Of a stretch of DNA of 27,168 bases, positions 1-7,322 are shown in pieces. Source of the stretch: JACZXQ01 sp036986155 (lineage in GTDB: Bacteria; Gemmatimonadota; Gemmatimonadetes; Longimicrobiales; Gaopeijiaceae); contig BTRA01000028.1 in the NCBI GenBank assembly GCA_036986155.1, positions 1-27,168 on the forward strand, written 5' to 3'. The notes under the pieces are model-generated. The model was not told the origin of the DNA. It saw nothing but the letters and a program-made list of their open reading frames with translations, and made no database searches. Each line of letters starts with the position of its first letter. The first letter of the stretch is position 1. The position numbers were made by a program, and so were the translations under genes.

Positions 1-132
1 CTGTCAGGTGTTGCCACATTGCCCCAAGGGGTGGAAGCTGGCGATCTACCATTCGGAGTGCTAAGAGTGAAGGTAGGCGGTGCTCATCCGGCATCAAGGC
101 GAGTTCACCCACCCAACGAACGGATCAGACGA

Positions 133-657
133 ATGATGAGAAGGATCTCGCATAGCCTCCTGTTCCTCTTGGTGGCGCTCGCCGCGACCGCGAGCCAGGT
201 CATGGCCCAGGCGGAGCCGACCGTCGTCTACCTCGTTCGCCACGCGGAAAAGGCCGACGGGGGTGCCGATCCCGCGCTCACCGCGCAGGGCGTTGCACGG
301 GCGGCTGTTCTCGCCGACCTGCTGTCCGACTCCGGCATCACGAACATCTACACTTCGGACTTCGTCCGCACACGCGACACCGCCGCACCGCTGGCCGGCC
401 GGCTCGGTCTGGAGACCCTCATCTACGACCCGCGCGACTTGGTGGGGATGGCGTCCCGTCTCAGAAATACGCCTGGTCGCCACCTTGTGTCTGGTCATAG
501 CAATACTACGCCGCGGTTGGTGGAGCTCCTGGGGGGAGACCCCCACACCGCGATCGACGAGCCATCAGAGTACGATCGCCTCTACATTGTGACGTTGCTG
601 CCAGGAGGACGCGCCAGCACCGTGTTGCTGAGGTACGGGGAGTTGTACGGCGGCTGA
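133..657 (+). CDS. Secreted histidine phosphatase family protein
   Basis: This is a 174-residue exported protein of the histidine phosphatase (phosphoglycerate mutase-like) superfamily, which hydrolyses phosphoesters through a phosphohistidine intermediate. Residues 1-25 form a signal peptide (two Arg, a Leu/Ala-rich core, then VMAQA). The mature part opens with the hallmark LVRHAEK, giving Arg36 and the nucleophile His37. It continues with SDFVRTRDTA (Arg79 is the usual phosphate-pocket Arg) and SGHSNT (His122, the second catalytic His). The frame is open further upstream, but the double Met at 133/136 starts the signal peptide, so 133 was chosen. No strong ribosome site is visible. The short length and export resemble periplasmic SixA-like or general phosphatases. 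The substrate cannot be read from the sequence. No operon partner lies within 180 bases downstream. Confidence 0.85.
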   Translation: MMRRISHSLLFLLVALAATASQVMAQAEPTVVYLVRHAEKADGGADPALTAQGVARAAVLADLLSDSGITNIYTSDFVRTRDTAAPLAGRLGLETLIYDPRDLVGMASRLRNTPGRHLVSGHSNTTPRLVELLGGDPHTAIDEPSEYDRLYIVTLLPGGRASTVLLRYGELYGG

Positions 658-837
658 TATCTCGACCCACACGGCACACATGCGCTGGCACGTAGCCCGA
701 AGGAGATGCTCCGAGTTGAGACTATGTTCCGGGTCGGAAATGCCTGGAACCAGCCTCCCAATCGCTCCACCCCTTGATCGGCGGCACGCGGTTGCGCCAG
801 CTTACTGCCTATCGACCTCAGAACGCGAGACGAGGCC

Positions 838-1764
838 ATGCCGTTCTCCTCATACTCAGCCAAGGGCATCACCGCGACGGAGTGGTACGAGGAACTCACG
901 GACGGTGTCGCTCTTCAGGTCACTGAATTCGAACCGCCGCACCGCACTCCAGACGCGCCTGTTCTGGTCTTCGTTGCTGGATGGATCTCGCTGCGGATGG
1001 CGTGGGATCCGGTACTTCTGGAACTCGCGGCGCGCTACCCCGTCCTGTACGTGGAGTCGCGGGAGAAGGGCACCGCCCGAGTGCCGCGCCGATCCAAGAT
1101 CGAGTTTACGCTCGATCGCATGGCGGACGATATTCGGGACATAGTCGATCAGTGCGTCCCCGAGGGTGTCTCCTTCTGGCTGATCGGCAGTTCTCTCGGA
1201 TCGACGGCCATCCTGCATCACCTGAGCCGCCAGGGACGCGAACCCGACGGCGTCATCGTGGTCGCGCCGAACATCCGTTTCGACCTGCCCTGGTGGCTAT
1301 GGCCGTTCATGAGAGTCGTGCCCGCCGCGTTCTTCGCCTGGCTGCGCCCGATTCTCAAGTGGAATCTGAAACACCTGCGCCTGGACCAGACCAGCGAGCC
1401 GGAGCAGATAAGACGATACGCTGCATATCTGGATGCAGCGGACGCACGCCGGCTCAAGAAGAACGCATGGGCGATTCGGCACTACAGCCTCCTCGACCGC
1501 CTCCCACATGTCACCACGCCGGTCACCGCCATCGGTGCCCGTTCCGATCTCCTCCACGGGCTGGAGGAAATCGAATACATGGTTTCGCTGCTTCCGAACG
1601 CCGACCTCGAGGTGATGGCGAGCAATCGAGAGACGCACAGCGCACTGGCCGGGCGACTCATGGTCGATGTGATCACGAAGAGAATGCAAGGCGACGCGGT
1701 GAATAGCTCGGTACCAGGGGAAGCGGAGGTGCCTGCTAATCAGCGTCCGGAAGACGAGCCGTGA
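838..1764 (+). CDS. Alpha/beta hydrolase fold protein
   Basis: This is a 308-residue protein with no signal peptide, probably cytoplasmic or membrane-associated. The alpha/beta hydrolase features are a buried strand PVLVFVAGW (41-49), the nucleophile elbow IGSSLGS with Ser119, a plausible acid Asp237 in AIGARSDLLHG, and a plausible catalytic His267 in NRETHS. An aromatic- and Trp-rich stretch (151-176, PWWLWPF) could form a lid or membrane-contact helix, as in lipid hydrolases. The start at 838 is preceded by a GAGG two bases upstream. The gene ends inside the convergent CDP-alcohol phosphatidyltransferase gene, a 29-base tail-to-tail overlap. Next to lipid-metabolism genes, an esterase or (lyso)phospholipase role is reasonable, but this is inference. 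The substrate is unknown. Confidence 0.8.
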   Translation: MPFSSYSAKGITATEWYEELTDGVALQVTEFEPPHRTPDAPVLVFVAGWISLRMAWDPVLLELAARYPVLYVESREKGTARVPRRSKIEFTLDRMADDIRDIVDQCVPEGVSFWLIGSSLGSTAILHHLSRQGREPDGVIVVAPNIRFDLPWWLWPFMRVVPAAFFAWLRPILKWNLKHLRLDQTSEPEQIRRYAAYLDAADARRLKKNAWAIRHYSLLDRLPHVTTPVTAIGARSDLLHGLEEIEYMVSLLPNADLEVMASNRETHSALAGRLMVDVITKRMQGDAVNSSVPGEAEVPANQRPEDEP

Positions 1765-2482
1765 TCCACACCGTGCGATAGACCGCCGTACCCACTGTTC
1801 CGACGGCGATCACACCCAGGACCCAGAGCAAGACCGCGCCCGGCCCATCGCTGCCAACGAGCGCCGACACGGTCGGGTCAAGGATGGCACCGAGCCCCAG
1901 TCCCAGTAGCCTCTCCGCCCGTTGCATGATGCCCTTCGAGCAAGTCACGCCGAGGCTCTCGCCGCGCGCGCGTGTGTAGCTGACGAGGAGAGATCCGCCC
2001 ATCGCGATCAAAGCGAGCGGAAGGCCTGAGGCGGACTCCCGGAACCACAGCGCCAGTCCGATAAATGCCGCGACCTCGGCGAAACGGTCCAACGTGGAAT
2101 CGATGAACGCACCCTTCGGGGAGGCCATGCCGCGAGCCCGAGCTACCCGGCCATCGAGCACGTCGGCGATGCCGCCGAGAAGAATCGCCCAACCGCCGAG
2201 GCCGATTCGGCCTCCGACGAACAATAGGCCGGCCAACAGGCCGAAGCTCAGCCCAAGGAGATTGTAGAAAGTCGGCCCGAAACCCAGCGCGAGCGAGGCG
2301 CGCTCCACGGGACCGATGAACCACATGAACCAGCGCTTGACGAAACCACCGAGGAGGAACTTTCCATGTGCTTGGGAGGCATGGGGGTCCTCACTAGAAC
2401 TCGCCGCGCTGAACGCGAATACAGGCATGCTCAACAACCCGAGAGCGAGGATCCAGACCAACGCCCAGAGTTCAACCGTCAT
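1736..2482 (-). CDS. CDP-alcohol phosphatidyltransferase (PIP/PGP synthase type)
   Basis: This is a 248-residue integral membrane enzyme that transfers a phosphatidyl group from CDP-diacylglycerol to an alcohol, releasing CMP. The complete family signature D-x2-D-G-x2-A-R-x8-G-x3-D-x3-D is present: Asp107, Asp110, Gly111, Ala114, Arg115, Gly124, Asp128 and Asp132. Several hydrophobic helices surround it (about 4-25, 72-105, 134-147, 152-168, 210-235). The later segment SYTRARGESLG followed by GIMQRAERLLG resembles the phosphatidylinositol-phosphate/archaetidylinositol-phosphate synthase branch more than PgsA or PssA. The head group is therefore possibly inositol-1-phosphate, but this is not proven. 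Its ATG overlaps the stop of the upstream Tam41-like gene (ATGA at 2479-2482), so the two are probably translationally coupled and may hand over CDP-diacylglycerol. Confidence 0.92.
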   Translation of the reverse strand: MTVELWALVWILALGLLSMPVFAFSAASSSEDPHASQAHGKFLLGGFVKRWFMWFIGPVERASLALGFGPTFYNLLGLSFGLLAGLLFVGGRIGLGGWAILLGGIADVLDGRVARARGMASPKGAFIDSTLDRFAEVAAFIGLALWFRESASGLPLALIAMGGSLLVSYTRARGESLGVTCSKGIMQRAERLLGLGLGAILDPTVSALVGSDGPGAVLLWVLGVIAVGTVGTAVYRTVWITARLPDAD

Positions 2483-3507
2483 GTATCCCCCGCACGGTTA
2501 GTATCCTCGGCCTTCGCTCGGGGCCGCGAAGCCAGCACGCGAATGACTTTCGGCCAAAGCAAGATGACCGGAAATCGACGTTCCGCGGGTGTGATCTCCA
2601 CGCTGACCCCGATGCGCCGTTCCACCTTCCGAACGATGTACTCCGGCCAACCCTCGTAGGTGTATACGTGCTTGACCCACCGCATGGTGGAGCGAATGCG
2701 TGAGGACATGAAATAGATTCGAACGCGCACCCTTGCCCACCAAGACGGAGCTCGCCGCGGACGGTAAGACCCATCCTCCTCTACCAGCAGTCCGTTGGCG
2801 ACGGCTTCGTCGAGCACGGGGGTATATATGCGATCGAAGAAGTCCCCCTGCGCACCGATCACTTCCGACGTCCGGCCACCCTTCTCCGGCCGAATCTCAC
2901 CCGCGTACGAGACAGCAACCATACCTCTCGCAAACTCACGCGCAGTAAATGGGGCTTCGAGAAAAGGCAGCGCCCACCGAAGCGGCGTCCGGTGACTCGT
3001 CTCGAGGGCGTGTTCGACGTCGCTCGCGGCCCGCTGGTCGCGGGTGTAGAGAATCGCCACCTGCTGAACCATCCGCCCGAGACAGAAATGATCCTTCGCC
3101 CGATTGGACAAGGCCCGATCGAAATGGGCCCGCTCCAGCACGAGGCATTTTGCGGCGGTATCCTTGTCGGGCTGATGAGAGATGGAATTCGGGGTCAACA
3201 CATGGTTCAAGACCGCCATCGCCCATGGAGACCGATGGAGGTGCCCCGCCGCCTTCAGGCCTCCATAGAACCGTCGGTAATCCTCCACGACCAAGATCAA
3301 GTCGAACGCGCTGTGCTTGTCCGGGCTGGTCTTGGTGAGTCGAGACCCATAAAGGAGCACGGCCACCAACTGGTCGCGACAAGCCTCGAGCAGCGAGCCC
3401 ACCAATCGATCGCCCTCGGCAGCCCACGTCCGCAGCGATCCATCAGAGGTCGGAACCGCATCGATGGGATGGTTCACGAGCTTCGGCAGCCGACGCGCAG
3501 CCCCCAT
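2479..3507 (-). CDS. Tam41/Mmp37-like nucleotidyltransferase, putative CDP-diacylglycerol synthase
   Basis: This is a 342-residue soluble or peripheral protein. It matches the pattern of Tam41 (Mmp37), the mitochondrial phosphatidate cytidylyltransferase that makes CDP-diacylglycerol from CTP and phosphatidate. Visible features in order: a nucleotidyltransferase loop LLYGSRL (51-57); a strand FDLILVVED (68-76) with the single Asp typical of Tam41 (IDFIFxVxD); CLGRMVQQVAILYTRD (142-157), like the Tam41 AGRL region; VSYAGEIR (199-206), like LSYxGDxR; and FFDRIYTPVL (223-232), like the LYxPxL segment. The C-terminus (258-300) is basic and aromatic, suitable for membrane binding. The frame extends upstream over the lipid kinase, but that part is an antisense shadow; the Met at 3507 starts the recognisable protein. 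ATGA overlap with the phosphatidyltransferase strongly supports the role. No canonical CdsA is present in the window. Confidence 0.75.
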   Translation of the reverse strand: MGAARRLPKLVNHPIDAVPTSDGSLRTWAAEGDRLVGSLLEACRDQLVAVLLYGSRLTKTSPDKHSAFDLILVVEDYRRFYGGLKAAGHLHRSPWAMAVLNHVLTPNSISHQPDKDTAAKCLVLERAHFDRALSNRAKDHFCLGRMVQQVAILYTRDQRAASDVEHALETSHRTPLRWALPFLEAPFTAREFARGMVAVSYAGEIRPEKGGRTSEVIGAQGDFFDRIYTPVLDEAVANGLLVEEDGSYRPRRAPSWWARVRVRIYFMSSRIRSTMRWVKHVYTYEGWPEYIVRKVERRIGVSVEITPAERRFPVILLWPKVIRVLASRPRAKAEDTNRAGDT

Positions 3508-3577
3508 CGAAGGGGCGCCCGTGGTTGCACCCGGATGTTCGAGCAGATAATGATACGGCTCCCTGTTCCTGAAACGA
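3508..3577. promoter_or_regulatory. Divergent promoter region between Tam41-like and lipid kinase genes
   Basis: This 70-base gap separates two divergent lipid genes and holds an unusually AT-rich patch. Reading plus, GATAAT at 3546-3551 (5 of 6 to TATAAT) follows a poor TTGCAC at 3525-3530 with a 15-base spacer, and would start transcription about 20 bases before the kinase start codon. Reading minus, TATCAT (complement of 3550-3555, 5 of 6) lies about 43 bases before the Tam41-like ATG. The two -10 boxes overlap, so the operons may compete or be co-regulated. This rests on consensus matching by eye. Confidence 0.4.
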
Positions 3578-4570
3578 GTGGCACAACACCCTAACGTGAT
3601 TCCGGAGAAAGCGTCAACGGGCGCACCCCACCCTACCGGCGAAGACGCGGGCGGGCATGTGTTTGTCATCTTCAATCCCGCCTCCGGCCGGGGACGTGGC
3701 GAGGAGCGGCAGCAGACGTACATCGAGTTGCTCAATGAGGCCGGGGTCGAATTCGAAATCGCCACGACCTCCGGCCCAGGCGGCGAGAGCGACCTGACCG
3801 AGAGGGCCCTGTCCAACGGCGCGACAACCATCGTGGCCGTGGGTGGTGACGGGACCTGGAGTAACGTCGCCGGGCGCATCCTCGCGTCAGGCCGAACCGA
3901 CGTCTCCCTCGGCCTCTTGCCCGCAGGCTCCGGGAACGACTTCGCCAAGAGCTTCGGAATCACTTACCGGAATCCGGCCGGCGCGGTGCAGGCTGTGGCC
4001 CGTGGTCGAGCACGGAGCGTCGACGTTGGCCGAATCCGCTTCCCGGAAGAAGACACCCCGGACCGACACTTTCTTCTCGAGACGAGTTTCGGGATAGGGC
4101 CCGCGGTGCTCCGGGCGGCCAATGGTGCTCGCTTCCTGAAAGGCAACCTGCTCTACAGCGTGACGGCGATCCAGCAGATCTTTCGCTTCAAGGGTGTGCT
4201 CGCCAACGTAGGCGACTTGAATGGCCCAATCACCGACGGCCGACACCTCATGCTGGTGGTCGCGAACGCTCCAAATATGGGAGGGACCTTCCTTATCGCC
4301 CCGGAGGCACGCTTGGACGACGGCAAGCTGGATGTGTGCGCAATCGAGGATGCTGGAGCGTTGGAACGCCTCCACCTCTTTCGGATGGTCGGGGCCGGCG
4401 AACACGGGCGGTCGGATCGGGTCACATTCCGCCAGAGCGGGGCGTTCACGATCCGCTTCACGGCGCCTGTCCCGTATGAGGTCGATGGTGAGTTGCTCAT
4501 GTCGACATCGCGTGTCGCCCAGGTGGACAGCGTGCCCCGCGCTCTGCGGGTGCTCGAGGCGACCCCGTGA
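3578..4570 (+). CDS. Diacylglycerol kinase family lipid kinase (YegS/BmrU/DgkB-like)
   Basis: This is a 330-residue cytoplasmic protein with the DAGK catalytic fold: FNPASGRGRG (32-41), the nucleotide-binding VAVGGDGTWSN (87-97) and LLPAGSGNDFAKS (113-125). The C-terminal half is the usual beta-sandwich lobe ending at VDGE, with a PYEVDGELL segment typical of YegS/DgkB/sphingosine-kinase relatives. These enzymes phosphorylate diacylglycerol, or another lipid alcohol, with ATP. In this context the likely product is phosphatidate for the neighbouring Tam41-like enzyme. The start is a GTG with no clear ribosome site; a later GTG at 3659 just before the kinase fold is possible. It is first of three plus-strand genes: its TGA overlaps a GTG of the next frame (4567-4570), although the better start of that gene is at 4615. 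Confidence 0.92.
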   Translation: MAQHPNVIPEKASTGAPHPTGEDAGGHVFVIFNPASGRGRGEERQQTYIELLNEAGVEFEIATTSGPGGESDLTERALSNGATTIVAVGGDGTWSNVAGRILASGRTDVSLGLLPAGSGNDFAKSFGITYRNPAGAVQAVARGRARSVDVGRIRFPEEDTPDRHFLLETSFGIGPAVLRAANGARFLKGNLLYSVTAIQQIFRFKGVLANVGDLNGPITDGRHLMLVVANAPNMGGTFLIAPEARLDDGKLDVCAIEDAGALERLHLFRMVGAGEHGRSDRVTFRQSGAFTIRFTAPVPYEVDGELLMSTSRVAQVDSVPRALRVLEATP

Positions 4571-4605
4571 ACTCATTAGGAACTCCATCCGAACAGGCGC
4601 AGAAC

Positions 4606-4612
4606 GGAGAGG
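4606..4612 (+). promoter_or_regulatory. Ribosome binding site deciding the epimerase start
   Basis: GGAGAGG lies just before the ATG at 4615 (GGAG to ATG is five bases). This favours 4615 over the in-frame GTG at 4567, which overlaps the kinase stop codon but has no purine-rich site of its own and would add 16 unconserved residues. Confidence 0.6.
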
Positions 4613-4614
4613 CC

Positions 4615-5604
4615 ATGAACCTGACAGGCCTCCGAACGCTGGTCACGGGAGCCACCGGATTCATCGGCGGCCACTTGGCCAAGGGACTGGCAGACGCCGG
4701 CGCGAAGGTGGTCGGTCTCGTGAGGGACGCGGCACGGGCAGCTCCGTTGGTGAGAGCGGGGGCAGACGCTATCGAGGGCGAGCTGACGGATCACGCGTCA
4801 CTCCGGAGGGCGATGGAGGGCTGTGACCTCGTGTACCACCTCGCGGCTACGGTCAACGTCAACAAGCCGTGGTCTTACTACCGCGAGGTCAACGTAGCCG
4901 GGACGGAAGCGTTGGCCGAGGCAGCGTTGGCCGGCGGTGTCCAGCGGTTCGTGTACGTCAGTTCGGTCTCGGTCTACGGCATGGGCGCCGGCCCCGGGCT
5001 CGACGAAAACTCCCCGCATCTCACGAGCCGGGACGCCTACGCCGACACCAAGCTCGAGGCTGAAAGGGTCATCCGCCGCATGATTTCCGAGCGGGGGCTT
5101 CCCGCGGTGATCGCCCAGCCGTCTCAGGCCTATGGACCCGGCGACCAAAACTGGACCATGACCCCGATCCGTCTCATACGGGATGGGAAGTTGTCGCTGG
5201 TGAACCACGGCACGGGGGTGATCCAGCCGATTTTCATCGACGACCTCGTGGACGCACTCGTGGCCACGGCGCGCTTCGGGACGGTCGGCTCGTCCTACAT
5301 CCTGTGCGGTGACGAGGTGGTGACGCTTCACGACTATCTAGCGCGCCTCAGTACGATGCTCGACAAGCCGCAACCGTCCTCGGTGCCCTACTGGGTCGCA
5401 TTCTCGGTGGCTGCGGTCAACGAACTAGCGGCTATGGCGCTCGGCTATGAGCCGAGGCTCAACCGTAGGGCGGTTCGGTGCCAGGTGCTTCGAACAACCT
5501 TCTCCGGACACAAGGCCTCACGCGAGCTCGGGTTCGACCCGTCAATCAACATAGATGAAGGCATGGATCGCATTGCCGCCTGGCTAAGAGAGGAGACATC
5601 ATGA
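4615..5604 (+). CDS. NAD-dependent epimerase/dehydratase (extended SDR, 3-beta-HSD-like)
   Basis: This is a 329-residue extended short-chain dehydrogenase. The nucleotide site TGATGFIGG (11-19) is at the N-terminus, followed by HLAATVN (75-81), the VYVSSVSVYG strand with the catalytic Ser region (113-122), and the YADTK catalytic pair Tyr142/Lys146. The C-terminal substrate lobe contains QPIFIDDLVDAL, typical of NAD(P)-dependent sugar epimerases, dihydroflavonol reductases and 3-beta-hydroxysteroid dehydrogenases. The substrate cannot be assigned. The gene is between a lipid kinase and a secreted RidA-like gene, and its stop overlaps the next start (ATGA at 5601-5604), so the three form an operon. 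A role in modifying a lipid head group or an isoprenoid/sterol-like lipid is conceivable but only inferred. Confidence 0.85.
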   Translation: MNLTGLRTLVTGATGFIGGHLAKGLADAGAKVVGLVRDAARAAPLVRAGADAIEGELTDHASLRRAMEGCDLVYHLAATVNVNKPWSYYREVNVAGTEALAEAALAGGVQRFVYVSSVSVYGMGAGPGLDENSPHLTSRDAYADTKLEAERVIRRMISERGLPAVIAQPSQAYGPGDQNWTMTPIRLIRDGKLSLVNHGTGVIQPIFIDDLVDALVATARFGTVGSSYILCGDEVVTLHDYLARLSTMLDKPQPSSVPYWVAFSVAAVNELAAMALGYEPRLNRRAVRCQVLRTTFSGHKASRELGFDPSINIDEGMDRIAAWLREETS

Positions 5605-6074
5605 AATCCCCCTTCTACGTCCTTCTGACCACGAGCTTGATCGCCGCTCCAGCCCTCCTCGAAGCGCAGGAGCATCCCACTTTACCCGAGAAGAGCGTGA
5701 TTCTACCGCGAGGTTACCGGCCCTCGCCCGCCCCTCTGTCGCCCGCCATTCTTGTCGGTAACACGCTTTACCTCTCCGGCAACACAGGTGGTGATCCCAA
5801 GACCGGACGACTGGTGGAGGGTGGACTCGAACCGGAGTTTCATCAGATCATGGCCAACATGCGTGCGGTGCTCGCCGAGGCTGGAATGGCTCTGAGCGAT
5901 GTGGTGAGCGTCGTCGCGTACCTAGCCGACATGGATGACTACGGACGATTCAACGAGCTCTACCGCGAATATTTCAATACCGAGCCCTTTCCGGTCCGGG
6001 CGACTGTGGCCGTGCGAGAGCTCGCTAGACGCGCCCACGTCGAACTCCAAGCCACTGCGGTTAGAACTCGCTGA
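5601..6074 (+). CDS. Secreted RidA/YjgF-family protein
   Basis: This is a 157-residue protein with a clear signal peptide (1-23, ending LLEAQ) followed by a RidA/YjgF/Rid domain. The domain shows GNTLYLSGNTGGDPKTGRLV (53-72), the central helix with NMRAVLAEAGM, VVSVVAYLADMDDY (101-114), the conserved PVRATVAV with Arg133, and HVELQATA with Glu148. In enamine deaminases of this family the Arg and Glu hold the imine/enamine substrate. Canonical RidA is cytoplasmic; export to the periplasm points to a different small molecule or a structural role. Its ATG overlaps the stop of the epimerase gene (ATGA), so it is translationally coupled in the lipid-kinase operon. Confidence 0.88.
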   Translation: MKSPFYVLLTTSLIAAPALLEAQEHPTLPEKSVILPRGYRPSPAPLSPAILVGNTLYLSGNTGGDPKTGRLVEGGLEPEFHQIMANMRAVLAEAGMALSDVVSVVAYLADMDDYGRFNELYREYFNTEPFPVRATVAVRELARRAHVELQATAVRTR

Positions 6075-6201
6075 GGCTCTCTCCATGGCAACCTTCCGGA
6101 AACTTTTAGCGTCTCAACTCGTAAGGCCTGTCATAAGCCTGGGGTGAGGGCTACGGGCGGAGCTTCACTCCTACGAATAACCTGCCTTCCCGGGAGGCAA
6201 G

Positions 6202-6507
6202 ATGTCGCCCCGCAAGACGATTCTCAGAGAACTGAACGATCTCCATAGCGACCACGAGAAGCGCTATGCACGGCCCCGTACCATTCGGGGCTTCGATAAC
6301 CATCCGGCCAAATACCAGAGCGCCGTGAACGAACTCCTGAAGGCCCGCCTGATCGACGGCATGAAGGACTCTGAGGGACAAATGGCCATAGCTCTCAACG
6401 AACATCGGCTTGCCGACGTGCGCAAAGAGTTGAGGCCCTGGTTCGCCCGCCCGGTTACCTGGATCGGTACGGCCATCGTGGTTGGTGGAGCGCTCCTGGC
6501 CCTCTGA
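6202..6507 (+). CDS. Small winged-helix-like protein with C-terminal membrane anchor
   Basis: This is a 101-residue protein of unrecognised family. Residues 10-75 read like a winged-helix unit: a helix with YQSAVNELLKARLI, a wing-like turn KDSEGQMAIALN, and a basic helix HRLADVRKELRPW. Residues 83-101 form a hydrophobic stretch ending at the C-terminus, so the protein is probably tail-anchored with its body in the cytoplasm. A good ribosome site (GGGAGG at 6192-6197) supports the start. It stands alone between the RidA-like gene and the convergent response regulator gene. A DNA-binding or scaffold role at the membrane is inference only. Confidence 0.65.
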   Translation: MSPRKTILRELNDLHSDHEKRYARPRTIRGFDNHPAKYQSAVNELLKARLIDGMKDSEGQMAIALNEHRLADVRKELRPWFARPVTWIGTAIVVGGALLAL

Positions 6508-6558
6508 CGCAGGCGCTGGGTCTGGGCGACGAGCCCCGCTATGTAATGCCGAAGCACC

Positions 6559-7314
6559 CTAGAGTTCGAGCACCTCACGAAGTGCATCGCTGTAGGTTCG
6601 GCTGGACGTAAGGTGGGTTCCGTCCTGGAGGATCACCACGAACTCCCCGTGACTCCAAGGCTGCAACTCCCGCAGTCGGTCCAGGTTGACGATGTACGAG
6701 TGGTGAATACGAATAAAGCGCCGGGCATCCAACTTGCCCGCAAACCCCTTCAACGACCCCCTGACACGATGCTGTCGTCCACCGACGTGCAGGATCACGT
6801 AGTTGCCGGCACCCTCGATCCAGTCCACGTCACTGACCTCGACGAACCGGATGCGGCTGCCCGTTCGCACAGGTATCCGCCGCACCCCGTCGCGCACCGT
6901 ATCCAGCAACTCCTCGATCCGCCCCCTCAGGCCCGTCCCGTCACGGGCCGAGCTCGACCTCGCCCGGACCCTCGCGAGCGTCTCGCGAAATCGGCTTCTG
7001 GTGAAGGGCTTGAGGAGATAGTCGAGCGCTCTCGCCTCGAAGGCTTCGACGGCATGACGTTCGTAGGCCGTCACGAACACCACGGTCGGCGCCTGATCCG
7101 GGCCCACAGCCCTAAGCACCTCGAAGCCCCCCATCTCCGGCATTTGGACGTCGAGGAACAGGACATCGGGCTCGTAGTGGAGAATGGCGTCGACTGCCGA
7201 AGGTCCGTCCGGGCACTCGGCGACGATCTCGACATCGTCCTCGTCCTTGAGGAGGTCTCTCAGCCGTTTCCTGGCCGGGGCCTCATCGTCCACGATGATC
7301 GCCGAGAAAGTCAC
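6559..7314 (-). CDS. LytTR-family response regulator
   Basis: This is a 251-residue cytoplasmic transcription regulator. The N-terminal receiver has the acidic pair Asp9/Asp10, the phospho-acceptor Asp55 in VLFLDVQMPEMGG, Thr82 in FVTAY and Lys102 in LLKPF. The C-terminal LytTR DNA-binding domain (about 147-250) has the usual DVDWIEGAGNYVILH and RRFIRIHHSYIVNLDRL segments. LytTR proteins bind direct repeats upstream of their target promoters; the targets here are unknown. The start is a GTG eight bases after the stop of the sensor kinase gene, so the two are co-transcribed and form a cognate pair. It is the last gene of the five-gene minus-strand operon with the multicopper oxidase. Confidence 0.93.
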   Translation of the reverse strand: MTFSAIIVDDEAPARKRLRDLLKDEDDVEIVAECPDGPSAVDAILHYEPDVLFLDVQMPEMGGFEVLRAVGPDQAPTVVFVTAYERHAVEAFEARALDYLLKPFTRSRFRETLARVRARSSSARDGTGLRGRIEELLDTVRDGVRRIPVRTGSRIRFVEVSDVDWIEGAGNYVILHVGGRQHRVRGSLKGFAGKLDARRFIRIHHSYIVNLDRLRELQPWSHGEFVVILQDGTHLTSSRTYSDALREVLEL

Positions 7315-7322
7315 AGCGATGA

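Noticed and set aside
22..31. Palindrome CCCCAAGGGG near the window start
   Set aside because: Short and expected by chance in GC-rich DNA; no paired element nearby.
3508..3963. N-terminal extension of the minus-strand Tam41-like frame
   Set aside because: It is antisense to the kinase core motifs, is rich in Pro/Arg/Ser without protein-like order, and would overlap a well-supported gene.
6508..6558. GGGC-gacga-GCCC as a terminator between convergent genes
   Set aside because: Four-base stem with no T tract; too weak to call.
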